A stretch of 6,009 nt of DNA, taken from NCBI GenBank assembly GCA_913055925.1, contig CAJXLH010000177.1, positions 1 to 6,009 on the forward strand, read 5' to 3'. Below the pieces are notes generated by a model that was not told the DNA's origin, searched no databases, and worked only from the letters and a program-made list of their open reading frames with translations. Source of the stretch: an uncultured Maritalea sp. GTDB lineage: Bacteria > Pseudomonadota > Alphaproteobacteria > Rhizobiales > Devosiaceae. A program made the position numbers and the translations under genes. This document shows, one piece after another, positions 1 through 6,009 of this stretch (position 1 is its first letter; each line of letters opens with the position of its first letter).

Positions 1-1673
1 TCCTCAGGTCGAGCGCGGGGCACTTTTGCCTCTACGGCATACCCTTCAGGCTGTTCATCCTCATCTGGTTTTTCAATGGCTGGCCAAATCTGAACACGTC
101 CGCCGTCCATTTCACGTGCGGCTTCATGCACGGTTTTCTCATCATCGCCCGTGAGACCACGATGCGCTTCTGGCCGCGCAAACACTAAGTCCACAGCTTC
201 AAGGATCGTGCGCACGGTCCGGAAACTGGTTTTTAGCGTGATGTCGGACCACGGCTTTTTCGCGGTGAGCGCTTGCAACCCAAGCTTGCGCCCTGTTTCG
301 GGGAATAGTCGCGGTTCCGCACCTTGAAAAGAAAAGATCGACTGTTTTTCATCGCCCACTGCAAACGCAGATCGCGGCCGTTCGATGGCGCTTTCGCCAT
401 CAAAAAAGTCGTTCAACAAAGCTTCGACAATGCGCCACTGTTCTGGGTTGGTGTCCTGGCTCTCATCAACAAGAATATGAGAAATCCCAGCATCAAGCTT
501 ATAGGCGATCCAAGCGGCAAATTCCGAATGCTCAAGCAATTGTCGCAAATGGATGATGAGATCATCGAAATCAAGCAATGAGCGAGCACGCTTTTTGGCG
601 GTATAGCGCGCATAAAGCGCAATGAGCACATCAAGCAAAGCCAGCGAATGTTCAACTGTCTTCGCCGCAAGATATGACTGGCTGAGGCCAAACAAACGCT
701 CCGTCTCGTTCTGCAGACGCGCCGCCAGCGCAGGGTTATGCTTAGCCACGCCACTATGAGCCTCATGCCCTTTGCCCGGCATCTTCCCTTCGGCGCTGAG
801 GAAAGTGCTGAGAATGTTCTCCGGCGTGTTCGGACGTGACAACTGTTTTGTTAGCTTAACATTGAAACGTTTCGCCACACCGAGGTGGGTTAGTTCCTCA
901 TGAACCGTTTTGTATTCACTGAATGGCAGGTGTGGACTGTTGCAAATCTCGTGCGTTAGCGTCTCTAGCGAGGAGTCTGCAGACAGGCCCAAAAGCTTTG
1001 AAAGTAATGTTTTCGCCCGGGCCTTGTTGGCGATAACCATGGGCAGTTTCGCGCCATAACCAAGTGCCGCGTTGATCGCTTTTTCCAAGCCAAAATCTGA
1101 TTCAATGTCGAATAATTTGTCGATCGCAACTTGTAAGTCAGCGTCGCCATCACGGTTCGCCAACACTTCTTCGCGCGCAGCCACGAGCAATTGGGTTTGC
1201 TCCGCATCATCAATGACTTTGAAATCAAACGGCACGCCAGCTTCCAAAGGGAAACGGTGCAACACACTTTCAGAGAAAGCGTGAATGGTGTTGATTTTCA
1301 AACCGCCTGGTGTTTCCAGCGCACGCGCAAACAATTGCCGCGCAAAGGCAAGTTTTTCGTCAGATGGTTTTTCGCCTTCAAGCTTTTCAATTTCATCAAA
1401 TAGCTTTTGATCATCGTAAACCGCCCAACTCCCCAGCTCCTTACCCACCCGCGCACGCATTTCTGCCGCTGCGGCTTTGGTGTAGGTGAGGCATAAAATC
1501 TCTTCGGGCGGGACTTTGTTGATCAGCAACCGCAAAACTCGACGGCTTAGCACGAACGTTTTGCCCGACCCGGCGTTGGCCTTAACCCATACATTGCGTG
1601 TTGGATCGGCTGCGACAGCCTGGTTTGCGCTTGTTTGCGACGAGACGTTTAGTTTTCCTCTGGGGTTGTCCAT
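1..1673 (-). CDS. addA: AddA helicase-nuclease subunit, N-terminal 557 residues (cut by window edge)
   Basis: AddA is the ATP-driven 3'-5' helicase and nuclease subunit of AddAB, which resects double-strand breaks in the cytoplasm and prepares ends for RecA recombination. Reading the minus strand from the ATG at 1673 gives one open frame to the window edge, with no stop or frameshift. UvrD/Rep superfamily 1A motifs appear in order: Walker A ANAGSGKT (residues 32-39), motif Ia CLTYTKAAAAEM (61-72), INTIHAFSES (127-136), LLDFDDL (366-372), Walker B LVDESQDTN (401-409), motif III VGDEKQSIFSFQGA (439-452), motif IV LKTSFRT (480-486). Family members are about 1150-1200 residues, so the second half, including the C-terminal RecB-type nuclease, lies outside the window. 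The motor looks intact as far as it goes; Ser replaces the more usual Ala in DEAQDT, a mild change. The start overlaps the addB stop by one base, and an in-frame GTG sits just before it at 1676; the ATG is better spaced from the Shine-Dalgarno. UvrD or PcrA is unlikely given AddB next door. Confidence 0.97.
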   Translation of the reverse strand, partial: MDNPRGKLNVSSQTSANQAVAADPTRNVWVKANAGSGKTFVLSRRVLRLLINKVPPEEILCLTYTKAAAAEMRARVGKELGSWAVYDDQKLFDEIEKLEGEKPSDEKLAFARQLFARALETPGGLKINTIHAFSESVLHRFPLEAGVPFDFKVIDDAEQTQLLVAAREEVLANRDGDADLQVAIDKLFDIESDFGLEKAINAALGYGAKLPMVIANKARAKTLLSKLLGLSADSSLETLTHEICNSPHLPFSEYKTVHEELTHLGVAKRFNVKLTKQLSRPNTPENILSTFLSAEGKMPGKGHEAHSGVAKHNPALAARLQNETERLFGLSQSYLAAKTVEHSLALLDVLIALYARYTAKKRARSLLDFDDLIIHLRQLLEHSEFAAWIAYKLDAGISHILVDESQDTNPEQWRIVEALLNDFFDGESAIERPRSAFAVGDEKQSIFSFQGAEPRLFPETGRKLGLQALTAKKPWSDITLKTSFRTVRTILEAVDLVFARPEAHRGLTGDDEKTVHEAAREMDGGRVQIWPAIEKPDEDEQPEGYAVEAKVPRARPE

Positions 1674-4600
1674 CACTCGTCCTCCCCCAAATCGACCATC
1701 CACTCTTTCATCCTCGCCAAATGATCGTAATCCCCGGGGAATTGCTGCGCTTCTTTTGGCGTGAGTTGTGACACCATGGCGTGCTGTTCGGACAAAAGCA
1801 TCATTTCCGCGAAGGTGCTAAAATAGCGCTGGTAATCGTCGATCACATCAATGAGCGGCCGTTTACCCTTGCTAAAATCTTTCACTTCAAAGGCGTCAGG
1901 ACCGTGCGCCATTTTGATGTAGCGAAGGTTTTTAGCTTGGGCGCGATCCACATCGTCAAAACCGCCGCTGGCGGCGATGATGGCTTCCATCGGCAGTTGC
2001 GGGCTCAAAAATTGCTGCATTTCTTTGGGCAGTGGCACACCACCGGTTTTGAAATCTATGATCTCCAACTCACCGTCGCGCATCACATCAATGCGGTCGG
2101 CATATCCAAAGATTTCAATCTCATCATGGGCAATAGAAATTTTGGTTTTGCCGCGTTTTTCTGCATGGCGTGACGAAACGTCGTTTTGGCGTGCGCGTTC
2201 AAATTCGAGGAACCGCTGCGCGATCAGGCCAAAGCGCTTGAGCCAGATCTGTTTCTTATCCTCGGCGTCCGCCATACGTTGATATTCCGCATCCGCCAAC
2301 TGCATTAGCGTAGCATGGGCATCGCCACTGACAAAATCGTGTCCCTCTTCAACAAATTTGGCGACCACATTGTGGATGAGGTTGCCGCGTTCCGCAGCGT
2401 CGGGCGGTGCGCCAAGTTCTCGCAGTTTGCGCAAGCCCAAAACATGCTTGGCATATATCGCGTAAGGGTCGCGGATAAGGGTTTCAATTTCGGTGATGGA
2501 CAACCGTCGCGGTCGGATGTCTGCAGGCGGTTTGGGCGCCGGGCGCTCGGCCCGCGCACTAGCTGTGGGCGTGTCGAGCACTTGCGCTAAATGGTGAAGA
2601 CTTTGCGCCCGATCATAGAGCGCTTTTGAACAGTCCTCACCCACCAACGCTTCAAACCGTTGCAGGAACCTTGAGGGATCGGCTGGCGAAGTGCCGCGCC
2701 GCTTGGCGTAAGTGACAAGCACTTTTTTCGCGCCCATGGCCATAAGAAAGTCGTGCGCTGCAAGACCAACTTTACGTTCAGGTGGATCGAGGCTAAGCGC
2801 CAGTTTCATGCCGCGCGATAACCACGGCCCGGGCTCGACAATTTCTGGCCAAACGCCTTCGTTTAGCCCTGCCAAAATCATCATATCAGGCTGCAACAAT
2901 CTTGCTTCGATGCGCCCCCAGATTTGCACATCTTGTCGAGTGGTTTCGCTGGGGCGCACGGTGACGCTTTGCATCAATAGCGTGAGCGCCGACATCAAAT
3001 CTTGCCCGCCCTCATGTTCGACAATTTCCGCATCTGCCGCCAGTTCTGTCGACCATGCCACCAACTCCGCAGCGCCCTGGAACTGGTTTAGCCGCGCCTC
3101 ATCGCTCGTGTAAACCGACGGAATAAGGGACGGGATACAGGCCGCAATTCTTGAGATTGAGGCTTTGCCGCCCATTGCGGCAACCAATGGTGCAAGCGCT
3201 TGCTCCAATCGCTCGAGCAACTCGACAAGCTCGTCGATTTCTTCGTCTTTCAGAACAACGGCTTGGCGCGCTTCGCTCTCTTTAAGTTCAAGAAGCTCGG
3301 ACTTGTACCCTTGCAAACCATTAGAGTTGCGTACACCGCGCATAATGGAGATGTCCAAAAGCTCCCGCATACGAGAAACGTCTGCACGACCAAGACCCAA
3401 GGTCACATGGCGGTTTGCCAAAAGGCTCATCAAATCAACGGGCGCGAAATTGGACTGAACAGCCACAAGGATTTGGCGTAGCCAGCGCCCAGCTGGCGAC
3501 TGGTGCAACGGCATGCCTGCGCTATCATCGATACGGATCGCAAACCGCTCAAGTTCTGCCCGCACGCGCCGCGCTAAGTCTCGATCAGGTGAAATGACCC
3601 CAACGGACTTGCCATGATGGATGGCTTGGCGGGCCGCAATCGCGATCGCCCGCGCTTCAATATCCGCGTTGGGCGCAGCGAAGATTGAGAGATGCTGCAA
3701 CGCATCATGAAGCTGTTCGCTTTCTAACGATCGTCGGTATTCATGCCAAGTTGCCGTGTCTTCGGGGCGCAACAAAGCCTTATCGACCAAGGAGCGTCGG
3801 ATGGGTTGCGTGTCATTTCCCAATTCAACGATTGTTTGCACTTGCGCGTTCAAAGTGCGCAGCAAATGCGCCATACCATATTGCGGGTGTGCGTGGCTTT
3901 GTGATGCCGGGTCAATCAGGTTAGCATGGTCATTGGTCGACATGCTGTTGTCGAAACCGGGCAACACAATCGCGCCATTTTGCAATTGAGAAATGGCCTT
4001 TAGAAATCGTGCGGTTGCGGGCACGGAACCTGTAGAACCAGCGGCGACCACCGGGCGATTGCCGTAGCGCAAATGCAGCGTTTTGGACGCGAGATCAAAC
4101 CGCTTTTGGCGCAGTTTTGACGCATCTATATGGCCTATATCGGCCAAGTGCGCAGGCCACGCCTCAAAGGCAATTTTAAGGAACTGAAGCGTTTGCTGCC
4201 AGTTCTCTGCTAAGTCTTCAGGGACTAAATGATCGAGCGCCTTAGCAGACACTTCTTCAGTATTGAAATCATCAATCAGCGCACCAAGGCTTTGCGCCAT
4301 CGCCAAGATTTCGACAAGCGTTGGTGGGGAAGAGAAACCAGCCTGTGTCTTGTGCGCCCATGCGGCAACCAAACGCGACAAAAAGGCGGTGCGATAGGTT
4401 TTTGATGTGACTTGATGACTATCGACATCTGGGTCGGTGAAAAATGCATTTTCTGCATCGTCACCCTCACCCAAAGTGAAAATGTTCGGCAGAAGCTGGC
4501 TGCCATCATTGAGGCGCAAAAACTCATCAATAAGCCCGAGACGCGCGCGTTTTGTCGGCACGTAAATGGCGATATCAGACAGCCAAAAGGCGCCCTCACG

Positions 4601-4699
4601 CGGCCAGTTTGGAAGCAAGTCACCTTTCAAAATGCTCTCTGCCAAACAAGGCAGAAAGGGCGTTGTGGGCGCAATGGAAAAAATGTTGCTGCTTGCCAT
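1673..4699 (-). CDS. addB: AddB, alphaproteobacterial-type subunit of the AddAB helicase-nuclease
   Basis: AddB pairs with AddA to process double-strand breaks; it carries an inactive helicase-like scaffold and a second RecB-type nuclease that cuts the other strand. The protein is 1008 residues, normal for the alpha family. The N-terminus (FSIAPTTPFLPCLAESIL, 7-24; IYVPTKRA, 45-52) resembles other AddB starts but has no Walker A, so the motor is presumably dead. AAGSTGSVPATARFL (219-233) and LAGLNEGVWPE (609-619) are typical AddB/RecC-like segments. The C-terminal nuclease shows RGNLIH (His776), GYADRID (Asp868, Asp871), IDFKTG (Asp882, Lys884) and PQLPMEA (Gln901), the expected catalytic set. 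The whole protein has only three cysteines (18, 521, 690), none in the nuclease domain, so the four-cysteine iron-sulfur clasp of Bacillus AddB is absent; GDYDHLARMKEW (989-1000) occupies its C-terminal site. The gene starts 24 bases after tsaE without an obvious Shine-Dalgarno and overlaps addA by one base. The start is supported by alignment of the first residues with the family. Confidence 0.97.
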   Translation of the reverse strand: MASSNIFSIAPTTPFLPCLAESILKGDLLPNWPREGAFWLSDIAIYVPTKRARLGLIDEFLRLNDGSQLLPNIFTLGEGDDAENAFFTDPDVDSHQVTSKTYRTAFLSRLVAAWAHKTQAGFSSPPTLVEILAMAQSLGALIDDFNTEEVSAKALDHLVPEDLAENWQQTLQFLKIAFEAWPAHLADIGHIDASKLRQKRFDLASKTLHLRYGNRPVVAAGSTGSVPATARFLKAISQLQNGAIVLPGFDNSMSTNDHANLIDPASQSHAHPQYGMAHLLRTLNAQVQTIVELGNDTQPIRRSLVDKALLRPEDTATWHEYRRSLESEQLHDALQHLSIFAAPNADIEARAIAIAARQAIHHGKSVGVISPDRDLARRVRAELERFAIRIDDSAGMPLHQSPAGRWLRQILVAVQSNFAPVDLMSLLANRHVTLGLGRADVSRMRELLDISIMRGVRNSNGLQGYKSELLELKESEARQAVVLKDEEIDELVELLERLEQALAPLVAAMGGKASISRIAACIPSLIPSVYTSDEARLNQFQGAAELVAWSTELAADAEIVEHEGGQDLMSALTLLMQSVTVRPSETTRQDVQIWGRIEARLLQPDMMILAGLNEGVWPEIVEPGPWLSRGMKLALSLDPPERKVGLAAHDFLMAMGAKKVLVTYAKRRGTSPADPSRFLQRFEALVGEDCSKALYDRAQSLHHLAQVLDTPTASARAERPAPKPPADIRPRRLSITEIETLIRDPYAIYAKHVLGLRKLRELGAPPDAAERGNLIHNVVAKFVEEGHDFVSGDAHATLMQLADAEYQRMADAEDKKQIWLKRFGLIAQRFLEFERARQNDVSSRHAEKRGKTKISIAHDEIEIFGYADRIDVMRDGELEIIDFKTGGVPLPKEMQQFLSPQLPMEAIIAASGGFDDVDRAQAKNLRYIKMAHGPDAFEVKDFSKGKRPLIDVIDDYQRYFSTFAEMMLLSEQHAMVSQLTPKEAQQFPGDYDHLARMKEWMVDLGEDE
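1681..1685 (-). promoter_or_regulatory. Shine-Dalgarno of addA inside the addB 3' end
   Basis: GGAGG, within the run GGGGGAGGA, lies 7 bases before the addA ATG and inside the last addB codons (Leu-Gly-Glu-Asp-Glu). It is the clearest ribosome-binding site in the window. It supports ATG at 1673 over the GTG at 1676, which would be only 4 bases away. Together with the TGATG stop/start overlap it suggests translational coupling of addA to addB. Confidence 0.75.
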
Positions 4700-4723
4700 T
4701 AGGTGCTTAAACCGAACGTGAGA

Positions 4724-5218
4724 TTATGCGGTGATGATATCTGAGCTGGATTCGAGCATTGCAGCAAGTTGTTTGTGCCCTTCGGCATTGAGCTTGATCG
4801 TAAGGTCTCGTTGTGTCGGCTGATGCGGTACGTTTTGAAGTTCGACACGAATGCTGGCCGCGTCTGCCAGCTCGGGCAAGCGATCTGGCCATTCGATGAG
4901 GCGGATGGCGCTATCGTCGAATAAGCCGAGTTCCTCCGCTTCACTTTCGTCGCTCAGGCGATAAAGGTCAGCATGAAGGCAATCAACACCGTTTAGCTTA
5001 TAGGGCTGTACCAGCGAAAATGTCGGGCTGGGCACCTCGAGATTTTCGTCATTTGCCAAAGCGCGCAAGAAGGCACGGGCGAGAAAGCTTTTTCCAGCGC
5101 CCAAGTCACCCTGAAGCAGAATGATATCGCCAGCGGTTGCGATTTTCGAAAGGGCATGGGCGAAGCCGCGGGTGCCGTTTTCTGACAGGATCTTGAGTTG
5201 AGTGGCAATCAGGCTCAT
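4724..5218 (-). CDS. tsaE: TsaE, ATPase for tRNA threonylcarbamoyladenosine (t6A37) synthesis
   Basis: TsaE is a small cytoplasmic P-loop ATPase that works with TsaB and TsaD to transfer the threonylcarbamoyl group to A37 of ANN-decoding tRNAs; it binds the TsaB-TsaD dimer and resets it using ATP. The 164-residue product matches the usual family length of 150-170. Visible motifs are Walker A GDLGAGKS (37-44), the switch-like VPSPTFSLV (62-70) with its conserved Pro-Thr, HADLYRL (82-88) with the conserved Asp84, the ESEAEELGL stretch (91-99) and IEWPDRLPE (108-116). All key positions look intact. The start at 5218 gives the normal short lead-in to the P-loop. It sits 21 bases after the kinase homologue and 24 before addB, so it is probably cotranscribed with both. 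tsaE beside this kinase gene is a recurrent alphaproteobacterial arrangement, as I recall it. No plausible alternative identity. Confidence 0.96.
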   Translation of the reverse strand: MSLIATQLKILSENGTRGFAHALSKIATAGDIILLQGDLGAGKSFLARAFLRALANDENLEVPSPTFSLVQPYKLNGVDCLHADLYRLSDESEAEELGLFDDSAIRLIEWPDRLPELADAASIRVELQNVPHQPTQRDLTIKLNAEGHKQLAAMLESSSDIITA

Positions 5219-5228
5219 GGGCGGGGCG

Positions 5229-5236
5229 TCCCTTTT
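5229..5236 (-). promoter_or_regulatory. possible weak ribosome-binding site of tsaE
   Basis: The purine run AAAAGGGA lies in the 21-base gap between the kinase-homologue stop and the tsaE ATG, ending 10 bases before the ATG. It matches the Shine-Dalgarno only partly and the spacing is slightly long, so it is a modest candidate. The rest of the gap is C-rich. Confidence 0.4.
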
Positions 5237-5239
5237 GGG

Positions 5240-6009
5240 CTATTCCGCGGCTCCTTGCGCCAATTGCTGTGGCGGCAAGTTGACGATAACGCGGGTGCCT
5301 TTTTTCTCGCGGCGTTCGATGGCAACAGTGCCGCCATGCATGTGCGCAAAAGTTTTGACAATGGAGAGCCCCAAACCAGCACCGCGTTGGCGACCTGCAA
5401 CAGCACGACCTTCAAATCGGTCAAACACAGAGGCGATCACGTCATCCGGGATACCAACGCCCTCATCTTCGACAATGAAGAGAATGCGGCCAGCGCGCTC
5501 GACCACATCAAGGCTAACCCGAGAACCGGGTTCAGAGAAGCGAATGGCGTTTGACAGAAGGTTGTAAAGCACCTGAACGATGCGCGCGCCATCAGCCACA
5601 AATTCGGGTAAGTTTTCGTCGATATTGATGTGCAAATTGATCGGCACACCAGAACCGCCACCTTCCAAGGTCGCAGCAACGCCTGCTTTTGCCTTATTCA
5701 CCAAATCCGCGATATTGAGCGGTTCGAGATTGAGTTCAGCAATGCCTGCATCAATCGTGGTGAGATCAAGGATATTGTCGATTAGCAAGCCAAGGGTTGC
5801 GCTTGAAGCGCGGATGTAGCTGGCATAGCTGAGTTGCTTTTCATTGAGCTCGCCCGCTTCGCCCGATGTCAGCAAATCTGCAAAGCCAATAATATTGGTC
5901 AGCGGTGAACGGAATTCGTAAGACACATTTTGAACAAACGCATCTTTAAGTTTGTCTGCTGTCTCAAGCGCTTCGTTGCGCTCTTTCAAAAGCCGCTCAT
6001 AAGCAGCGC
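5240..6009 (-). CDS. divL: DivL-like tyrosine-box histidine-kinase homologue, C-terminal 256 residues (cut by window edge)
   Basis: This is the end of a sensor-kinase-family protein, open through the right edge. The fragment begins with a coiled-coil-like linker (AAYERLLKERNEALETADKLKDAF), then a dimerisation helix with the H-box written VSYEFRSPLTNIIGF: the phosphoacceptor histidine is tyrosine (codon TAC, 5918-5920). The ATP-binding domain follows with N-box NLLSNAIRF (from 5563), G1 DEGVGIP (5467-5447), F-box VFDRF (5428-5414) and G2 GAGLGLS (5383-5363), all intact. Tyrosine here is the hallmark of Caulobacter DivL (Tyr550 of 769), which binds phosphorylated DivK and controls the CckA-CtrA cell-cycle phosphorelay. 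About 225 residues follow the tyrosine here against about 219 in Caulobacter, and the tsaE-addB-addA context agrees. N-terminal membrane and PAS segments would lie outside the window. A TTG at 5989 is an internal Leu codon, not a start, since the frame continues upstream. The alternative is an ordinary PAS histidine kinase that lost its histidine; DivL is the better fit. Confidence 0.86.
   Translation of the reverse strand, partial: AAYERLLKERNEALETADKLKDAFVQNVSYEFRSPLTNIIGFADLLTSGEAGELNEKQLSYASYIRASSATLGLLIDNILDLTTIDAGIAELNLEPLNIADLVNKAKAGVAATLEGGGSGVPINLHINIDENLPEFVADGARIVQVLYNLLSNAIRFSEPGSRVSLDVVERAGRILFIVEDEGVGIPDDVIASVFDRFEGRAVAGRQRGAGLGLSIVKTFAHMHGGTVAIERREKKGTRVIVNLPPQQLAQGAAE

Noticed and set aside
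413..766. 117-codon minus-strand open frame overlapping addA
   Set aside because: It lies in another frame of addA across the Walker B region; the translation is rich in Arg, Cys and Ser with no family motifs, while the addA frame there carries conserved helicase motifs.
1..1673. Possibility that addA is a broken gene
   Set aside because: Reading the minus strand by hand from 1673 to the edge gave an uninterrupted frame with all expected motifs in order; it is cut only by the window.
1781..2173. 130-codon plus-strand open frame antisense to the addB nuclease domain
   Set aside because: It is the complement of a strongly conserved coding region, and its translation shows no recognisable domain. 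Similar plus-strand frames at 2712-3113 and 5198-5567 were dismissed for the same reason.
3642..3649. GCGATCGC palindrome
   Set aside because: A single copy inside addB codons with no repeats nearby; expected by chance, not a repeat family or site.
4699..4944. 81-codon minus-strand frame inside tsaE whose stop overlaps the addB start (TAATG)
   Set aside because: The overlap looks like translational coupling, but the frame lies wholly inside tsaE, has no protein-like features and no ribosome-binding site; the tsaE frame is clearly the coding one.
5230..5239. CCCAAAAGGG inverted repeat between divL and tsaE, as a terminator
   Set aside because: The stem is only 3 base pairs and no U-run follows; it is too weak to terminate and more likely contributes a weak ribosome-binding site.
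5987..5989. TTG at 5989 as the start of a short 249-residue kinase
   Set aside because: The frame stays open upstream to the window edge with coiled-coil-like residues, and the protein would begin directly before the H-box without a sensor region. It is an internal Leu codon.

Overview
The window is a gene-dense, single-direction stretch from an alphaproteobacterium. All four genes lie on the minus strand, so transcription runs from high to low coordinates: divL-like kinase homologue (C-terminal part, cut by the right edge), tsaE, addB (complete), addA (N-terminal part, cut by the left edge). The alphaproteobacterial assignment rests on three things. The AddB is of the divergent alpha type, about 1000 residues, without Walker A or iron-sulfur cysteines. 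The histidine-kinase homologue carries tyrosine in place of the H-box histidine, as in Caulobacter DivL. And divL, tsaE, addB and addA cluster together in that class as I recall it. Base composition looks moderate by eye rather than very GC-rich. I cannot name a genus; Hyphomicrobiales (Rhizobiales) or a relative is plausible.

Layout, in transcription order: 6009-5240 is divL' (coupling, dimerisation/H-box and ATPase domains visible). A 21-base gap follows, then 5218-4724 is tsaE. After a 24-base gap, 4699-1673 is addB. One base of overlap (TGATG) leads into addA' at 1673-1, which stays open to the window edge. There is no gene-free stretch longer than 24 bases, and I see no terminator, promoter, tRNA, mobile element, repeat array or CRISPR.

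The tight spacing suggests one operon joining a cell-cycle signalling protein (DivL), a tRNA t6A-modification ATPase (TsaE) and the two subunits of the AddAB helicase-nuclease that resects double-strand breaks for RecA. AddA supplies the motor and one nuclease, AddB the second nuclease and the inactive helicase-like scaffold. The overlapping addB-addA junction fits equimolar production of a heterodimer.

Most of this is conserved housekeeping content, and I found no undescribed system. The points worth a second look are the tyrosine H-box of the kinase homologue with an otherwise intact ATP-binding domain, the direct tsaE-addB junction where many relatives carry two sugar-recycling genes, and the absence of iron-sulfur cysteines in AddB.
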